From assembly GCA_025331125.1 (NCBI GenBank), contig JAOALB010000106.1, forward strand, positions 1 through 64,000: 64,000 nt of DNA, written 5' to 3'. Under the pieces are notes generated by a model. It saw only the letters and a list, made by a program, of their open reading frames with translations. It did no database searches and was not told the DNA's origin. Shown here in pieces: positions 48,005 to 58,782 of this stretch (the first letter of the stretch is position 1; each line of letters begins with the position of its first letter). Source of the stretch: Mycogone perniciosa (taxonomy: Eukaryota; Ascomycota; Sordariomycetes; Hypocreales; Hypocreaceae). The translations under genes and the position numbers were made by a program.

Positions 48005-50121
48005 TTAATATTCTCGGAAGGCGCTCACCATCTCATCTAGCCTCATGACCTGTCCAAGCAGCTTGTTCTGCTCCTCCAAGTGCCGATTGTACTGATTGTA
48101 ATGCTCCGCCGTCATGACTTCCTCTTCCTTTCCCTGTACATCATTTCTCTCAACAAAGGAGAGGATATTCCGTTCCCTGTGCCTCTCCACATGGAGGGTT
48201 TGCATGCAACGGACCATAGCCTTGTACAAATCGTCCAAAAGCTGGGATTGCGTTCGCTCCCGATCAAAGAACCAGAAAAACAGCGTCCGGTTTGCCATTC
48301 TGCTATTGTCCTTGGGGACCTCCTGTACGTCCACAAACCCGGCCATTTGCATCGCAAGCATCTTTGCTTGCACATCTGTCTTCTTCATCAGTGCTGCAGA
48401 GGGCAGCATTTTCTCATCGAGTTTTCCCTGCTCGCGCAGAATTCTGGTGAGACGAAGCCCGTGTCGCCCAAAGGACTGCTCTATGTAGGCATCCAACTCT
48501 TTTTCGCGCAGACGCTCCATCAATTGGTCAAAGTCGACGGTCCACTGCCCGCGGCCGTGTGTTCCGCAATGGCGAACAAACCGATGTCTGCTTTCTGCAA
48601 GTAGCAGGAGATGTTGCCGCATCTGATCCAAACGGCTATCCGTAGGGGCTGCCGAGTCTTCGAATGTCACCTTTGTCTGTCGACTGCCATTGGCTTTGGA
48701 CAATGGTCGCTTCTTCCCATTTACGCCTACTCCATCCGAGTCGTCATCATCGCTATCGAATGGCCTCATCCCTCGTGATGGCCCACCATCCGAATCCTCC
48801 GAATCGACATCTATTCCCGCGGGTGCAGTCTTCACTTTTTCTGCGCTTTGGAAGTCTATCTTGTCTTTCGGGGCCTTCCCTATTCCCGCTGCAACATTGA
48901 CGGCCTCATCAAGATGTTCATAAAGGTCCATAGTTGTGATAGTTGCTTGCTGTGCCAACGATTCTTCGCCCAGGAAAGGATCGGCTCGGCATCTCGAGAC
49001 CTCCGTGGTAAGAAGTTGCAATAGAGTTCGGTATACTTCGCCAGTGGCCTCTCCGAGTGCGTCTGCAGCAAAATCAGCTAAGCGCTGATTGCGTAGCTCA
49101 ACAAGGCATTTTTCGTGATTGATCCTGACGACGATATTGGGCTTGAACAACGTTAGACAACCTGTAAAGTCAATAAAGGAAGATACCTTACATTTAGCGG
49201 TGGGGTGTCGTCGTCAAACTCTCTTTCTTCCCGGCCGTGCCCATTCTGAAGCCTCCTTCTCTTTATCACTGGACCTCCAAACTGGTCAAGCTGCCTCTTC
49301 AAACCCTTGCTTTGGTCTCTAAATGTGCGATATTGTTCCAAGATCTGGCGCTGCTGTTCCACCTTGGTCTTGGTGGCTTTCTCGCCAGGGGCAATCTTTG
49401 TGACCTCTGCCTCGATCTCATGGTAAACATCTGCAGGGTTGCGGAAGGAGTTTGACCGGACTGTTTCAACAATCTCCGCCTGAATTAAACGGGCTAACAC
49501 ATCGTGGAGCTCGGCTTCGGAGTGGATCAAACCCGAAGCTGAACCATTCGAACCGTTTAGATGTCCATTGGTCTTTGGTGTGCGGGACTCGAAGGCGTGG
49601 GTAAGTTCAGCGATTCTCGCATATCCGAGGAGCAACAGCGTTTGGACAAGGTCGCGTTCTGCCGTTCCGTATTGGCTGTCAACCATCTCCAGTATTTTTC
49701 CGGATCGGGCAAGATTGTAGCACGCATCAGGATTGGCATCGTACGTCGTGCGCTTTGAATCGGGATCGGTATGATGATATAGTAGATTTTGCTGGACTAG
49801 GACACCCAATCCATTGCGAATTTGGCGGGGGCCCAACTGCGTATACTGGCCTAGCTGTGCGATGTTTGATCGGCCCTTGGTGAAGAGCGCGGCGAGGATC
49901 CGCTGGACATCACCAACACAAAGTCAGCCCCGCGATCACCTCTACAGATGCGGCCTGCAGTGACAGAATGCTGCGATGTAAACGTACCGAAGGGAGCTCG
50001 CCATAGAGATCATTGACTAGGAGAGCGCAAAGCTCAGCCGCATGTTTAGTCTGGCGCTTCAAGGTCAGTATTCCAGTGCCATGTGCAGCGGCTGGTTGAA
50101 CGAGTGACTGACGACGAACAT
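48005..50121 (-). CDS. rpc82: DNA-directed RNA polymerase III subunit Rpc82 (RPC3)
   Basis: Subunit of the Rpc82/34/31 subcomplex that Pol III uses for initiation and open-complex stability in the nucleus. Exons 50050-49988, 49902-49192 and 49141-48005 are well supported, and a tiny first exon 50121-50113 (Met-Phe-Val, GTCAGT donor) is tentative; total 639 residues, as expected. N-terminal winged helix: KHAAELCALLVNDLYGELPS, then QLGPRQIRNGLGVLVQQNLL. The middle shows VVRINHEKCLVELRNQRLADF and an acidic insert; the C-terminus has RHGLRLTRILREQGKLDEK and a helical end (QNKLLGQVMRLDEMVSAFREY). The 50-base intron at 49142-49191 uses a CTAAC branch very close to its acceptor. Shares a 463-base divergent promoter with Qcr2. 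Confidence 0.93.
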
Positions 50122-50584
50122 TGCTTTGCTCCTAGAGATTCTCTCACTATCTCTAGAGCTGCCACAATTGCTACCGCCGAGTCATTGATGTGCGCCGCAA
50201 CGATCCGGTTCCCCTTTGATGGATAGTAACAAGGTGCTTGAAAAACTTGTAGCTGGTTAGGAGTGAGCGCGACGTGAAAAGGTGAAATGCTGAGAGTCGC
50301 ATTCAGCCAATTTTTTGCAGTGGCAGAAGAGTCAAACGGGAAGGTGGGCTGGTTGGTGACGGCGAAGCAAGGTTGTATTTCGGATGTACTTCCGCCTGTA
50401 GATTATACGCAAGGAGACAAGGAAGCTACTTCAGACTCACCCTCGGGTCATTTTGCGGAGCATCACGTGATTATCCTGCCGAAAATTAGACGGGAAGTTC
50501 AACGAGGCACTTCTTTTTTGGCGATCAATTGCTTCATCACGACGTCTCAAGGACTGCCAATTGACTACGCCATCATCCTTGACA
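50122..50584. promoter_or_regulatory. Divergent promoter between Rpc82 and Qcr2
   Basis: This 463-base region separates the two divergent starts and must contain both promoters. No individual site was identified. The frame at 50287 runs into the Qcr2 leader and is not considered a gene. Confidence 0.6.
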
Positions 50585-52130
50585 ATGCTGTCGAGATCGT
50601 CTCTCGCGAGAAACGCGCAGCAGGCCGTCCGCCGGTCCTGTGCTGTGCAGCGACTCCAGGGACGAGGCTTTGCCGCGGCTGCCTCGACCGGATCGTTCGA
50701 GACAACCGATGTTAATGGACTGAAGGTGGCTTCGAGGGATGCTCATGGACCGACCACGAAGCTTGCGGTTGTTGCGAGGGCCGGAACTCGTTACCAGCCG
50801 CTGCCCGGCTTGACCTACGGCCTGGAGCAGTTTGCATTCAAGGCAAGGCGAAGGAGACCTGGCTCACTAGGCGCAACTTGAGCTAATTTATATCGACCCT
50901 TAGAACACCCAACGACGATCTGCCCTTCGTATTGCGCGCGAGTCCGAACTTCTTGGTGGTCAATTGGCTTCTTCCCATACCCGTGAAGCCATTGTTATCG
51001 AGGCTAGCTTCCTGCGCGACGATCTGCCGTACTTTACTGAGCTGCTTGCCGAGGTTGTCTCGCTGACCAAGTATTCCAGTAAGGCGCTCAACCGGAGTGC
51101 AATCATCGGTTCTAAACTAATTTCTGCATAGCCCACGAGTTCCACGAGGAGATTGAGAGAGTTCTTCAGCTCAAGAAGGCCTCTGCCAGCGCTGACGTCT
51201 CCACTCTAGCCCTGGACAACGCTCACGCCGTGGCCTTCCACACTGGTCTCGGTGCTCCCCTGAACCCATCTTCCTCGACCCCCTACCAGAAGTATCTTAA
51301 CGAGGAGTACATCGCTAGCTACGCCGATGTTGTCTATGCTAAGCCCAACATTGCCGTTGTCGCTGATGGAGCTGCCCCGGAGACCCTGTCCAAGTGGGTT
51401 GGCCAGTTCTTCAAGGATGTCCCTGCCACTTCACAGAGCGGACAGACTCTGAAAACTGAGGTTTCCAAGTACTTTGGTGGTGAGCAGAGGACGAGCCATG
51501 TCGCCGGAAATTCTATCGTCCTTGCTTTCCCTGGCTCAGATAGCACGGGCTCCAAGCCTGAAATCGAGGTTCTGGCTGCTCTGCTTGGCGGCCAGCCTAC
51601 TATCAAGTGGACTCCTGGCTTTAGCCTCCTCTCCAAGGCTACCGCCGGAACCGCTGGTCTTTCCGTTTCCGCATCCAACCTGGCTTACTCTGATGCTGGC
51701 CTGTTGACCGTTCAGCTGACGGGCCCTGCTGCATCTGTCCGTAAGGCTGCTGAAGACACCGTCAAGGCTCTGAAGAGCGTTGCGGAGGGCTCAGTGAGCA
51801 AGGAGGACGTGGCGAAGGCTATTGCCAATGCCAAGTTTAATATCCTGGAGAAGGGCCAGACCCGCGGATCCAGCATTTTGCTGGCAGGCTCTGGTGTTGT
51901 CAACAGCGGCAAGGCTCAGGACCTCGCTAGCTTAGCCAAGTCCCTCGAGTCTGTCACTGCCGACAAGTTGAAGACTGTAAGAAATAGCCCATTCTGCGCG
52001 GATGTTGAACCTGGTTGACTGACCCTTTTTATAGACTGCCAAGGCCCTGCTTGATGGAAAGGCAACCGTCTCTACTGTCGGTGATCTATTTGTGCTGCCG
52101 TATGCGGAAGAGCTTGGTCTTCGAGTATAG
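50585..52130 (+). CDS. qcr2: Cytochrome bc1 complex core protein 2 (Qcr2)
   Basis: Core subunit of mitochondrial complex III, matrix side, related to M16 processing peptidases. Exons 50585-50842, 50904-51078, 51132-51976 and 52035-52130 join to 457 residues. A basic presequence (MLSRSSLARNAQQAVRR) precedes the first M16-like domain (GLKVASRD, AGTRYQPLPGLTYGLEQ). The peptidase motif HxxEH is absent (GLTYGLEQ), consistent with a non-catalytic core protein. Exon 1 must end at FAFK, but the following bases are GC (AAG then GCAAGG), so intron 1 is a GC-AG intron; its removal gives the conserved FKNTQRRSALRIARESELLGG join. The second domain ends in TVGDLFVLPYAEELGLRV. The start is the ATG at 50585, 30 bases after the leader's last in-frame stop-free stretch without other ATGs. 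Confidence 0.95.
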
Positions 52131-53559
52131 AGGGGATCCAACGGCGGAAAAGCTTGTGTACCAACAGTTAAAGTCGTCTAGATAGGGGCAAGGTTATACT
52201 GTTTGTGAATACTATCTGTAGTACAATTCCCCTTTGTTGAAGTAACAGATAGTATACCTGGCACCGAAATTTCCTAGCAAATCTATGTTGTATGACGTTG
52301 TTCGCGAGCACTTGGATGTGAAATCGGCGAGCATTGAGTGGTCAGATTTACGGCCCCATAATACCAGGGTAGGACTCAACCAACTATTGGGCATGCAGGG
52401 AAAAGGGCCCTGATCCCCGCTGACTACTACGTCGTTATGGGACAGGCTTACTTTTTACGGAGTCTGGCTTACAGCGCCTTGTGCTCGAAAGGTACCGTGA
52501 ATAGCTCTACCGCATTCGGAGAACAAAGAAAAACATCAAATCTTTCAGACCTCAACCACTGAGAAGCCTCTATCATTTCTGTGGTCTGTGTTTTGATGAA
52601 GTGTCCATTAGCTTTACTTATTGGTGGTTGTGACTATAAGAGGAATATCGCGATGCAGTTCTACCTAGCTCTGGATAACAGCTATGCTTTGAGGATGAAA
52701 CCCGAAGACATAAAAGGGCAGCAATTCTCTCATCCCTAACTAACCATTATCACCATCATCATCAATTGTCTTTTTGGCTCCGTCATCAATCTGATCATGT
52801 GTCACTACTACATACATGCTTGGCTGCTGGTCTAACAAGGTGCTTCTACAATGCTTTGTTACGCCTTCTAGTCTTCTGGCATCACACAACCTTGTTGTTT
52901 GGTAGGTTTGTGTGTGTATTTTCGGGTACGCGCGTTTCTCGGCAACAAAATGCATAAAATATGGAACAGAGAAAATATTTGAGTTAGACGGAAGCAAAGG
53001 CAGCTACCCGATCAAACGCGAGGAAGAAATAAAACCCCACCTGTTTCCCTTCTTCCCTCCATTCTTTTCCTTTCCTTCTTTGTTGGATCAACCCACATTT
53101 ACTGACACCCGGCTCTGTGCATCTTAACTACGTCTTAACGATGCAGTGAATAGAGGCCTATCACGTGTGCCACGTAAGCCTCTATTGCTATAAAGACTGG
53201 GAGTCTTTTTCTTCTTCTTGTATTTAGCTCTTAGTTCTTTACTTGTCTCAGTATCAGTCAATGTATCAACTGGTTATGAGCCCGGGGGTAACTCCGGGTT
53301 GTTTCTATTGCACAAATACACACAGACAAACGACCTTATTTACTTGTTGTCTGTAAAAGACCCAAAACTTTCTTCTGTTTTACAGCTTTATACTCTATGA
53401 GAGCTTCATGTCTTACTGCTTATAGTCTTTCGTTTCTACGGATATAAATTTGAAGTCATCTGCCTTCTTTTGCTTTGGTTGAACCTTCAGCTAACCAAGT
53501 TACAGGTCTTCTGGATTACGTTTACTTGATCCAGAAGTATCTCCACCTTCTTTTCCTTC
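52131..53559. other. Intergenic, no gene seen
   Basis: Downstream flank of Qcr2, AT-rich with pyrimidine tracts (53040-53110). Two small frames occur but carry no recognisable content. Start of the accessory-looking island. Confidence 0.55.
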
Positions 53560-53564
53560 CCTTT

Positions 53565-54600
53565 ACACCTTATTTGAACGCTCAACTAACTCAGTTACGG
53601 GTCCACCCTCTCCTGAGTTAGGCGTCACTATTCTGGATTCCTTTGAGATCTCTCTTTCTGACAAAAACTTCGTCATCACGGATAAAGAGCAAGAGGAATA
53701 CCTGACGGCACCTATATCATCTTTAGAAAGGGCAACAAACTGCACCCAAGGTCGGCTTTGACACCCCTTTTGAAGACTTTTGGGCCCCCACTGAGGTGGT
53801 TCTGAAGGAGACGGCCAACAGGCTCGCGAAATACACCATCGTTCTCTGGGGTCACTGTAATCTCCATAGGGCCCAAAGGCGAGGACACTACTGCTCGAGC
53901 CGACGAATCTTGGGCCTGACGCAAACGGGATCAGGAAGGCAAATTTATAACTTTTGCAGTCCTCGAGTACAAGAGACCCGGAACCCTGATAACGATCCAA
54001 ACAGGTTGGGGCTCGTGAAGACTAGATACAACACGAGAACTTTTCCCATCGGAAAACATTCCGTTGCCCTGAGTACCCAGGTCTGCACTTCTCCACACTC
54101 GAGGAATTGGGACAGCATTTAGCCAAAGGATAGCCTGGATATGACAGAAACATGTCCGCAGTTCCCATGAGATTTCCAATTGAGTCGGCTCTCAAAATGC
54201 TGGACAGATGCTGTCCGGTTTGCATGTTGCCTGAACTACACGATCACATTATGCAGCATCTAGAGCGATTTATGTTGTTTTAGTTGTCTCGATCAGTGGA
54301 ATGTTTCGATGATGACGATCTTCCTGGATGTGTCCGGAATCAGAGACTGGTCAAGGCCATATTGGAAGAGGATTAGTCCTTCGACACCAACTCCTATATC
54401 TTGCTGAAGCAAAGTTCCGCTTATGCGACTACAACACGAAAAAAACGCATTACACTGCTTGATTGGAACACTCTTATACGGCCGATATCCAGGAGAGAAG
54501 CGGTGGAAAACGTGACATCACTATAGTCAGTGATAAGAAAGTCGGGAGACGTGCACTACTTGGATTCCTCGAAAGAGCTTAACAGATCCGAGTTCTTTGC
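53565..54600 (+). pseudogene. Decayed copy of the nuclease-like gene at 56.2 kb
   Basis: Several stretches match the protein of the intact gene in order: VTILDSFEISLSDKNFVIT, then VGFDTPFEDFWAP and KETANRLAK, then DESWA-stop-RKRD with GKFITFAVLEYKRPG, then SFDTNSYILLKQ, LLDWNTL and SDKKVGRRALLGFLERA. They lie in different frames and are interrupted by in-frame stops (for example a TGA between SWA and RKRD, and a TAG before SFDTN), an internal loss of roughly 55 residues after the KETAN block, and an extra stretch of about 300 bases near 54060-54360. Amino-acid matches of this length and order cannot be chance. It is inactive by any reading and is a direct repeat of its neighbour. No reconstruction is given. 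Confidence 0.8.
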
Positions 54601-56238
54601 CTGATTCGCAAAAGACGCTTGCGATTTTATCTATCTCCTGCATCAACCAAACGCTCCAGCGAGGATTTCGATTTCGTATTGTATGTTCTCGCTCACATTT
54701 ATCTTTGTGTTGGATTTATACACTCTGGTTAACATACTGATATAGTTCTGCTTGCACCCTGCACCCAACTGGCTTCTACCACTACCTCATATTCTGAAGA
54801 ATGTAGGTCAATCATCGATTTTCTTTTACAACAGAGTTTATTTACTAATGTCTATAGTGTTGTGTAAAGTCGATGATCTTCGCTGGCACGGGGTGTATCA
54901 GACATTCCTCGCCAGTCGCCAACCCATGGCTTTACAACAACGTCTGTCTGGTAATTAGGATCTTGTTAGAAGAATTGACAATACAAGTAATGCGATGGAG
55001 ACGGCAATCAGGGGTTGAGGGCCACATAGGGAGAACGCGTCTAGTTTCCATGGTACTGTAAATTGGCTGGTCGGGAAACAGTGAGAGATATGGAACACTT
55101 ATCTTGTCGCGTAACATATGAGGCCACTTGATCACGCATACAATGTGAGGCTCACATTTTGCTAGATTTTGGTCTGATGTATCCTCATACACTTCTACGA
55201 GAGATAGCGGAATACCCTACTCCATACTTCTACACGAGATCAATAGGAATGGATACAGGTGCCAGCAGCAGGCACTCAGAAATGCACGAATCTAAGTACT
55301 AGCTGAATGGTGCCACTGTGACCAGCCCGTGACATGGAGTGAAGCTCTTCTGGTGATGGAAGATGATCTCCCAGGGGTGAGAGGCGCTTTTTGGTCCTTT
55401 CTGTGAGTGAGATGACACTACTAGATACTTCTCAAACTCATAGGATTATGGTGATTTCTAATATATCTACTTGTACTCCGTATCGAACAACGTTACTGAT
55501 GAAGCGCCTATGAAATACAAAATATTGTAAACACAGTTAACTAGTACCTACCGTACGGTAAGGTAGGTATGGGTAGAATCATATTATCTGATTGGGCTAA
55601 AACTCCGGGTCTTGCCGCCGACTGCAACGTTGTGACTTCTCGTACTACTTCGTATAGATACGGTCTGGTAGTATTATTGCAGCGCTTATTCTACCTATAT
55701 ATACGGAGTAGAGAGTTACATAATATGTCCGCAGTGATTAATCACTAGTATATCCCTTCTGCGGTCCCGCTTTTTTGGCCGACAGGTTGCCGGCCTGCCT
55801 GAGGTGGAGCCAATACGAGAGTGACATGCGGTGCATATGTGATATTTTCGAAGTTGGAACCAACAACTGTCTCATCATCCTCTTTAACTGGCTATGTGAC
55901 CTTCATTGATATCGATGCGCGCGGTTGTAATGCTTGAGCAGGGTTTGAATCGTTTCAGGTTTAATCGAAAATGGAGCTTTGCGGAGAGTCGCTTAGTCCT
56001 TCAACTCGGGCAGTGACGCTGTTGTTGACCAGATGGGTCAAATCCCGGAAACCATGAAGCGGCAGCGTCGACAGAACTTTCTGGATAATGAGATGATATG
56101 GCCCTCTCTTTCACATAAATAGGGGGCATCTGGCACGATCGTTAGTTGAAACATTCATCAACACCTTTCATCAGCATCTTCTATCAGCCATAATCCGACA
56201 GCCATTATCGTCTCTGTCAACCACCACCAGCAACCACC
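54601..56238. other. Intergenic part of the island, with a duplicated 3' flank
   Basis: Between pseudogene and intact copy. Positions 55304-55391 match the sequence downstream of the intact copy (57410-57496). The rest is AT-rich with short TAC/GTA-type elements (55473, 55646, 55702) and a small hairpin at 55545-55569. No gene was seen. Confidence 0.6.
55545..55569. repeat. Perfect 8-base inverted repeat
   Basis: TACCTACC (55545-55552) and its exact complement GGTAGGTA (55562-55569) flank a nine-base loop. It lies between the pseudogene and the intact nuclease-like gene. Confidence 0.6.
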
Positions 56239-57189
56239 ATGCCGCCCGCCGCCAAGTCTGCCTCTCCCAAGCCAGGTCCTACCATCCTGGCTTCTTTCGA
56301 CCTCCCTCTTTCTGAGGAAGACTTCATCATCACGAACGAGAAGCCAGAACCGGCGGCTCATATATCTGGATCTTCAACACAAGCGACTGATCCGCCCAAG
56401 ATGGGCTTTAACGCTCCTTACAACGATTTTTGGGCTCCGCATGCCAAGGCTGTTCTAGAGAAGACGGCGAACAGCATAGAGAAGGAAACCCTCGCGCCGC
56501 CGGAATCTTGCTCAGTTCTGATGGTTGAAGCTGACGTCGCCTATGCTTCAACTCTTCAGCTTATGAACCCTGTCAACGTGGCATTTTGTGCCTTTCACCA
56601 CGACGACATTACTACCATGTCCCGGAACCAGCATACCGTCAAGAAAGGGTCCAAGGGACAAGTTACCACCGTTCGTACTGATAAATCTTGGTGTTGGCGT
56701 AAACGAGATAGCCAGGATGGCAAGTTCACACCTTTCGCGATTCTCGATTATAAGAGACCTGGGGTTATAGTACCAGCAAGCTTTCGGAACGGAATCAGGG
56801 ATATCAGTGAATTCCCTAAGCTCGTATCAAATGATACTAGCAGTAGCATGAAATCCTTCGATCCCAACTCCCGCATCTTGCTTAAGCAAGCTGCCAATTA
56901 CTCCAACATGTACAAGACCAAATATGTCGCACTCTTCGACTGGAATACTTTGGTTCTCCTCTACATGGGTGATGCCCGGGGGAAAAGCGGTGGGGAATGG
57001 TTTTACGTCACTTTGATCACCGACAAGAAAATCATGAGGCGCGCGTTTCTTGGCTTCCTCGAAAGAGCTTATCAAGCTTCCAGATATGGCGAGGAGAGTC
57101 TCCGCCCATTTCCGATTCCCAGACACGATGACCCTGAGGAAACCACAAGGACGCTCAGAAGTATGACTGAACATCTTAGGCTCTCTTAA
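56239..57189 (+). CDS. PD-(D/E)XK nuclease-like protein, function unknown
   Basis: Intronless, 316 residues, starting at an ATG in CCACC context. The first 55 residues are Ser/Pro/Glu rich. The pattern fits a restriction-endonuclease-like core: D148 in RTDKSW, then beta-strand FAILDYKRPG giving D170-x-K172, and a following helix with Q217 in LLKQAANYSNMY, then KYVALFDWNTLVLLYMG. The decayed neighbouring copy has EYK in place of DYK, which is the interchange expected of a (D/E)xK pair. The protein ends with ITDKKIMRRAFLGFLERAYQ and a polar tail. The fold is an inference from motifs, not from a search. A kinase-like gene lies 504 bases downstream in the opposite direction. DNA cleavage activity has not been shown for this family by anything visible here. 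Confidence 0.8.
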   Translation: MPPAAKSASPKPGPTILASFDLPLSEEDFIITNEKPEPAAHISGSSTQATDPPKMGFNAPYNDFWAPHAKAVLEKTANSIEKETLAPPESCSVLMVEADVAYASTLQLMNPVNVAFCAFHHDDITTMSRNQHTVKKGSKGQVTTVRTDKSWCWRKRDSQDGKFTPFAILDYKRPGVIVPASFRNGIRDISEFPKLVSNDTSSSMKSFDPNSRILLKQAANYSNMYKTKYVALFDWNTLVLLYMGDARGKSGGEWFYVTLITDKKIMRRAFLGFLERAYQASRYGEESLRPFPIPRHDDPEETTRTLRSMTEHLRLS

Positions 57190-57693
57190 GACACCAGGGA
57201 AATGTTCGGTCACCAGAGAAATCGTTGGAAATTGTTGGCTACTGGGTGCGAACTATAGCCAACAAAAGCATCTCGGGTAAAGTTGGTGACGGATATAGAA
57301 TGTCGTTTCTTTTTTTCCTCGGCTGGGTTCCAATTGCTGTTTTGTTTGCTTTATGATTTTTTGTTTGTAGCAAGAGAGTAGAAAATTAAAAAAAAAAGTT
57401 TGTTTCATAACAATGGAGGCACCCCGACCAGCCCATGGCATGGAGTGATGTTCTTTCGGTGATAGATAATGGTCTCCCAAGGGCGAGATGCGTGCTCTAT
57501 AAAACAGTCAGTTCATCCAGCATGTCACATATCGCAACATACATAACATGAATAAGCATCAAATGTGGTGCCAGTCTATCATTACATTGTAGGCAGAAAT
57601 CACAAATGTAAACCTATTCTATGTTCTAATCGAAATCTGCGTACATACCAATTCCTTCGCATCCAACCCCGGATAAAGGTGTCATAATCAACA
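57190..57693. other. 3' ends of convergent nuclease-like and kinase-like genes
   Basis: About 500 bases between convergent stops. It contains the segment 57410-57496 that is duplicated at 55304-55391. No gene was seen. Confidence 0.6.
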
Positions 57694-58782
57694 TCAAGAA
57701 AATTCTGGCAACTCGTCATCTTGCTCTGGTGAAGCAAATTCTACAGGTTCGTCGAAATCGCGAAAACGCTTGAGGGTTTCTGTGGGGCCTGCAAATTCCT
57801 CACTGTTTCCCCAGCGAGTCTTCAGCCACCCCTTGAAAACTTGCTCTCGTGAACGATGTGGCTTCGGGACCCAGTAATAAAATTCCGGTGGGCAATATTC
57901 CCAATAACGATATAGAGGACTGATCGGGCGATCCGTGTCAGCATTACGACCCTGACAGTGGCGTTGAGTGTAGACGACGGATTTGTTGAAGTCGACCAAG
58001 AGGATCCTGTCAATCGTTTGGGCCTCGATATCCAAGCCGACGAGGAGGACATTCCTTGCCGCAAGGTCTTCATGATTCACATTGTGAAATAAAATTTTGA
58101 CCTCAATTTCCAAGATTTGGGCGAAAATGTCCAGTCGTTTTTCTGGCGAAAGGCGAAGAACTTCCTCATTCTTCAACAGCGAATACATACTAACGCCCTC
58201 CACATATTCCATGAGTATTAAATGGACTACCCTCTCAATGCCATTCAGGGGCATTTTGAAAGTCCAAGAGCCAAAGTATTTCGGTGTGAATTTACCGTCA
58301 ACACCGGCTTGTTCTAACTGCTCATATGCGGCGGCTTCCCGGCTATAGTCGTGGTCGGCATTCCAAGTCACATCCTCTGGCATTCCAGTTTCCTTGCACT
58401 CATACGGATAGTAAAGAGGGTCGTAGATTTTTGCGGCATAGATCTGGCTCTCGTCCTCGTCCAGGTAGCAACGCACAATCTGGGCGCCGCGCTCATCTCT
58501 GCACGCGATGTCGTCGATAATATGAAGGCTGTGAATTGCTGGGTCGGGATGAGGCTCTGTCACTTCACGAGGGCGTTGAAGGCACCATTGACTCTGCGTA
58601 AACTTGATAATTTCGTCTGAGTCTCCAACTGGGGGCCAAGAATGCCGCCAGTACCCACTTCCATATGGCTTTGGTGGAATGTGTCGCTTTATAGATAAGC
58701 TTAGTTTGTCGTGGTAAGGGAACGGCGGCCGCTGAGGGTCGGGAGGGTTTTGCCAATCTGCCCAAGTCATTGGTTCGCTCAT
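57694..58782 (-). CDS. Fungal protein-kinase-like protein (paralog of the gene at 25.2 kb)
   Basis: Intronless, 362 residues from the ATG at 58782 (MSEPMTWADW). Motifs: K118 in YAAKIYD, E149 in YSREAAAYEQL, hinge LMEYVEG, catalytic loop NHEDLAARN with D239 and N244, and D264 in LVDFNKS (DFN). The N-terminal 110 residues share HIPPKPYGSGYW and QWCLQRP with the paralog at 25.2 kb, and both end in acidic sequence. The activation segment is short and the last third reads PPEFYYWVPKPHRSRE, a feature shared by both copies. Catalytic residues are complete, so activity is expected; protein or small-molecule substrate is open. Convergent with the nuclease-like gene, which suggests the two may act together, but this is unproven. 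Confidence 0.85.
   Translation of the reverse strand: MSEPMTWADWQNPPDPQRPPFPYHDKLSLSIKRHIPPKPYGSGYWRHSWPPVGDSDEIIKFTQSQWCLQRPREVTEPHPDPAIHSLHIIDDIACRDERGAQIVRCYLDEDESQIYAAKIYDPLYYPYECKETGMPEDVTWNADHDYSREAAAYEQLEQAGVDGKFTPKYFGSWTFKMPLNGIERVVHLILMEYVEGVSMYSLLKNEEVLRLSPEKRLDIFAQILEIEVKILFHNVNHEDLAARNVLLVGLDIEAQTIDRILLVDFNKSVVYTQRHCQGRNADTDRPISPLYRYWEYCPPEFYYWVPKPHRSREQVFKGWLKTRWGNSEEFAGPTETLKRFRDFDEPVEFASPEQDDELPEFS

Noticed and set aside
53565..54600. Repeat-induced point mutation as the cause of the pseudogene's decay
   Set aside because: There is a stop from a Trp codon that would fit a transition, but deletions, an insertion and frame changes dominate, and I could not count transitions reliably by eye. 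A computed C-to-T bias against the intact copy would decide it.
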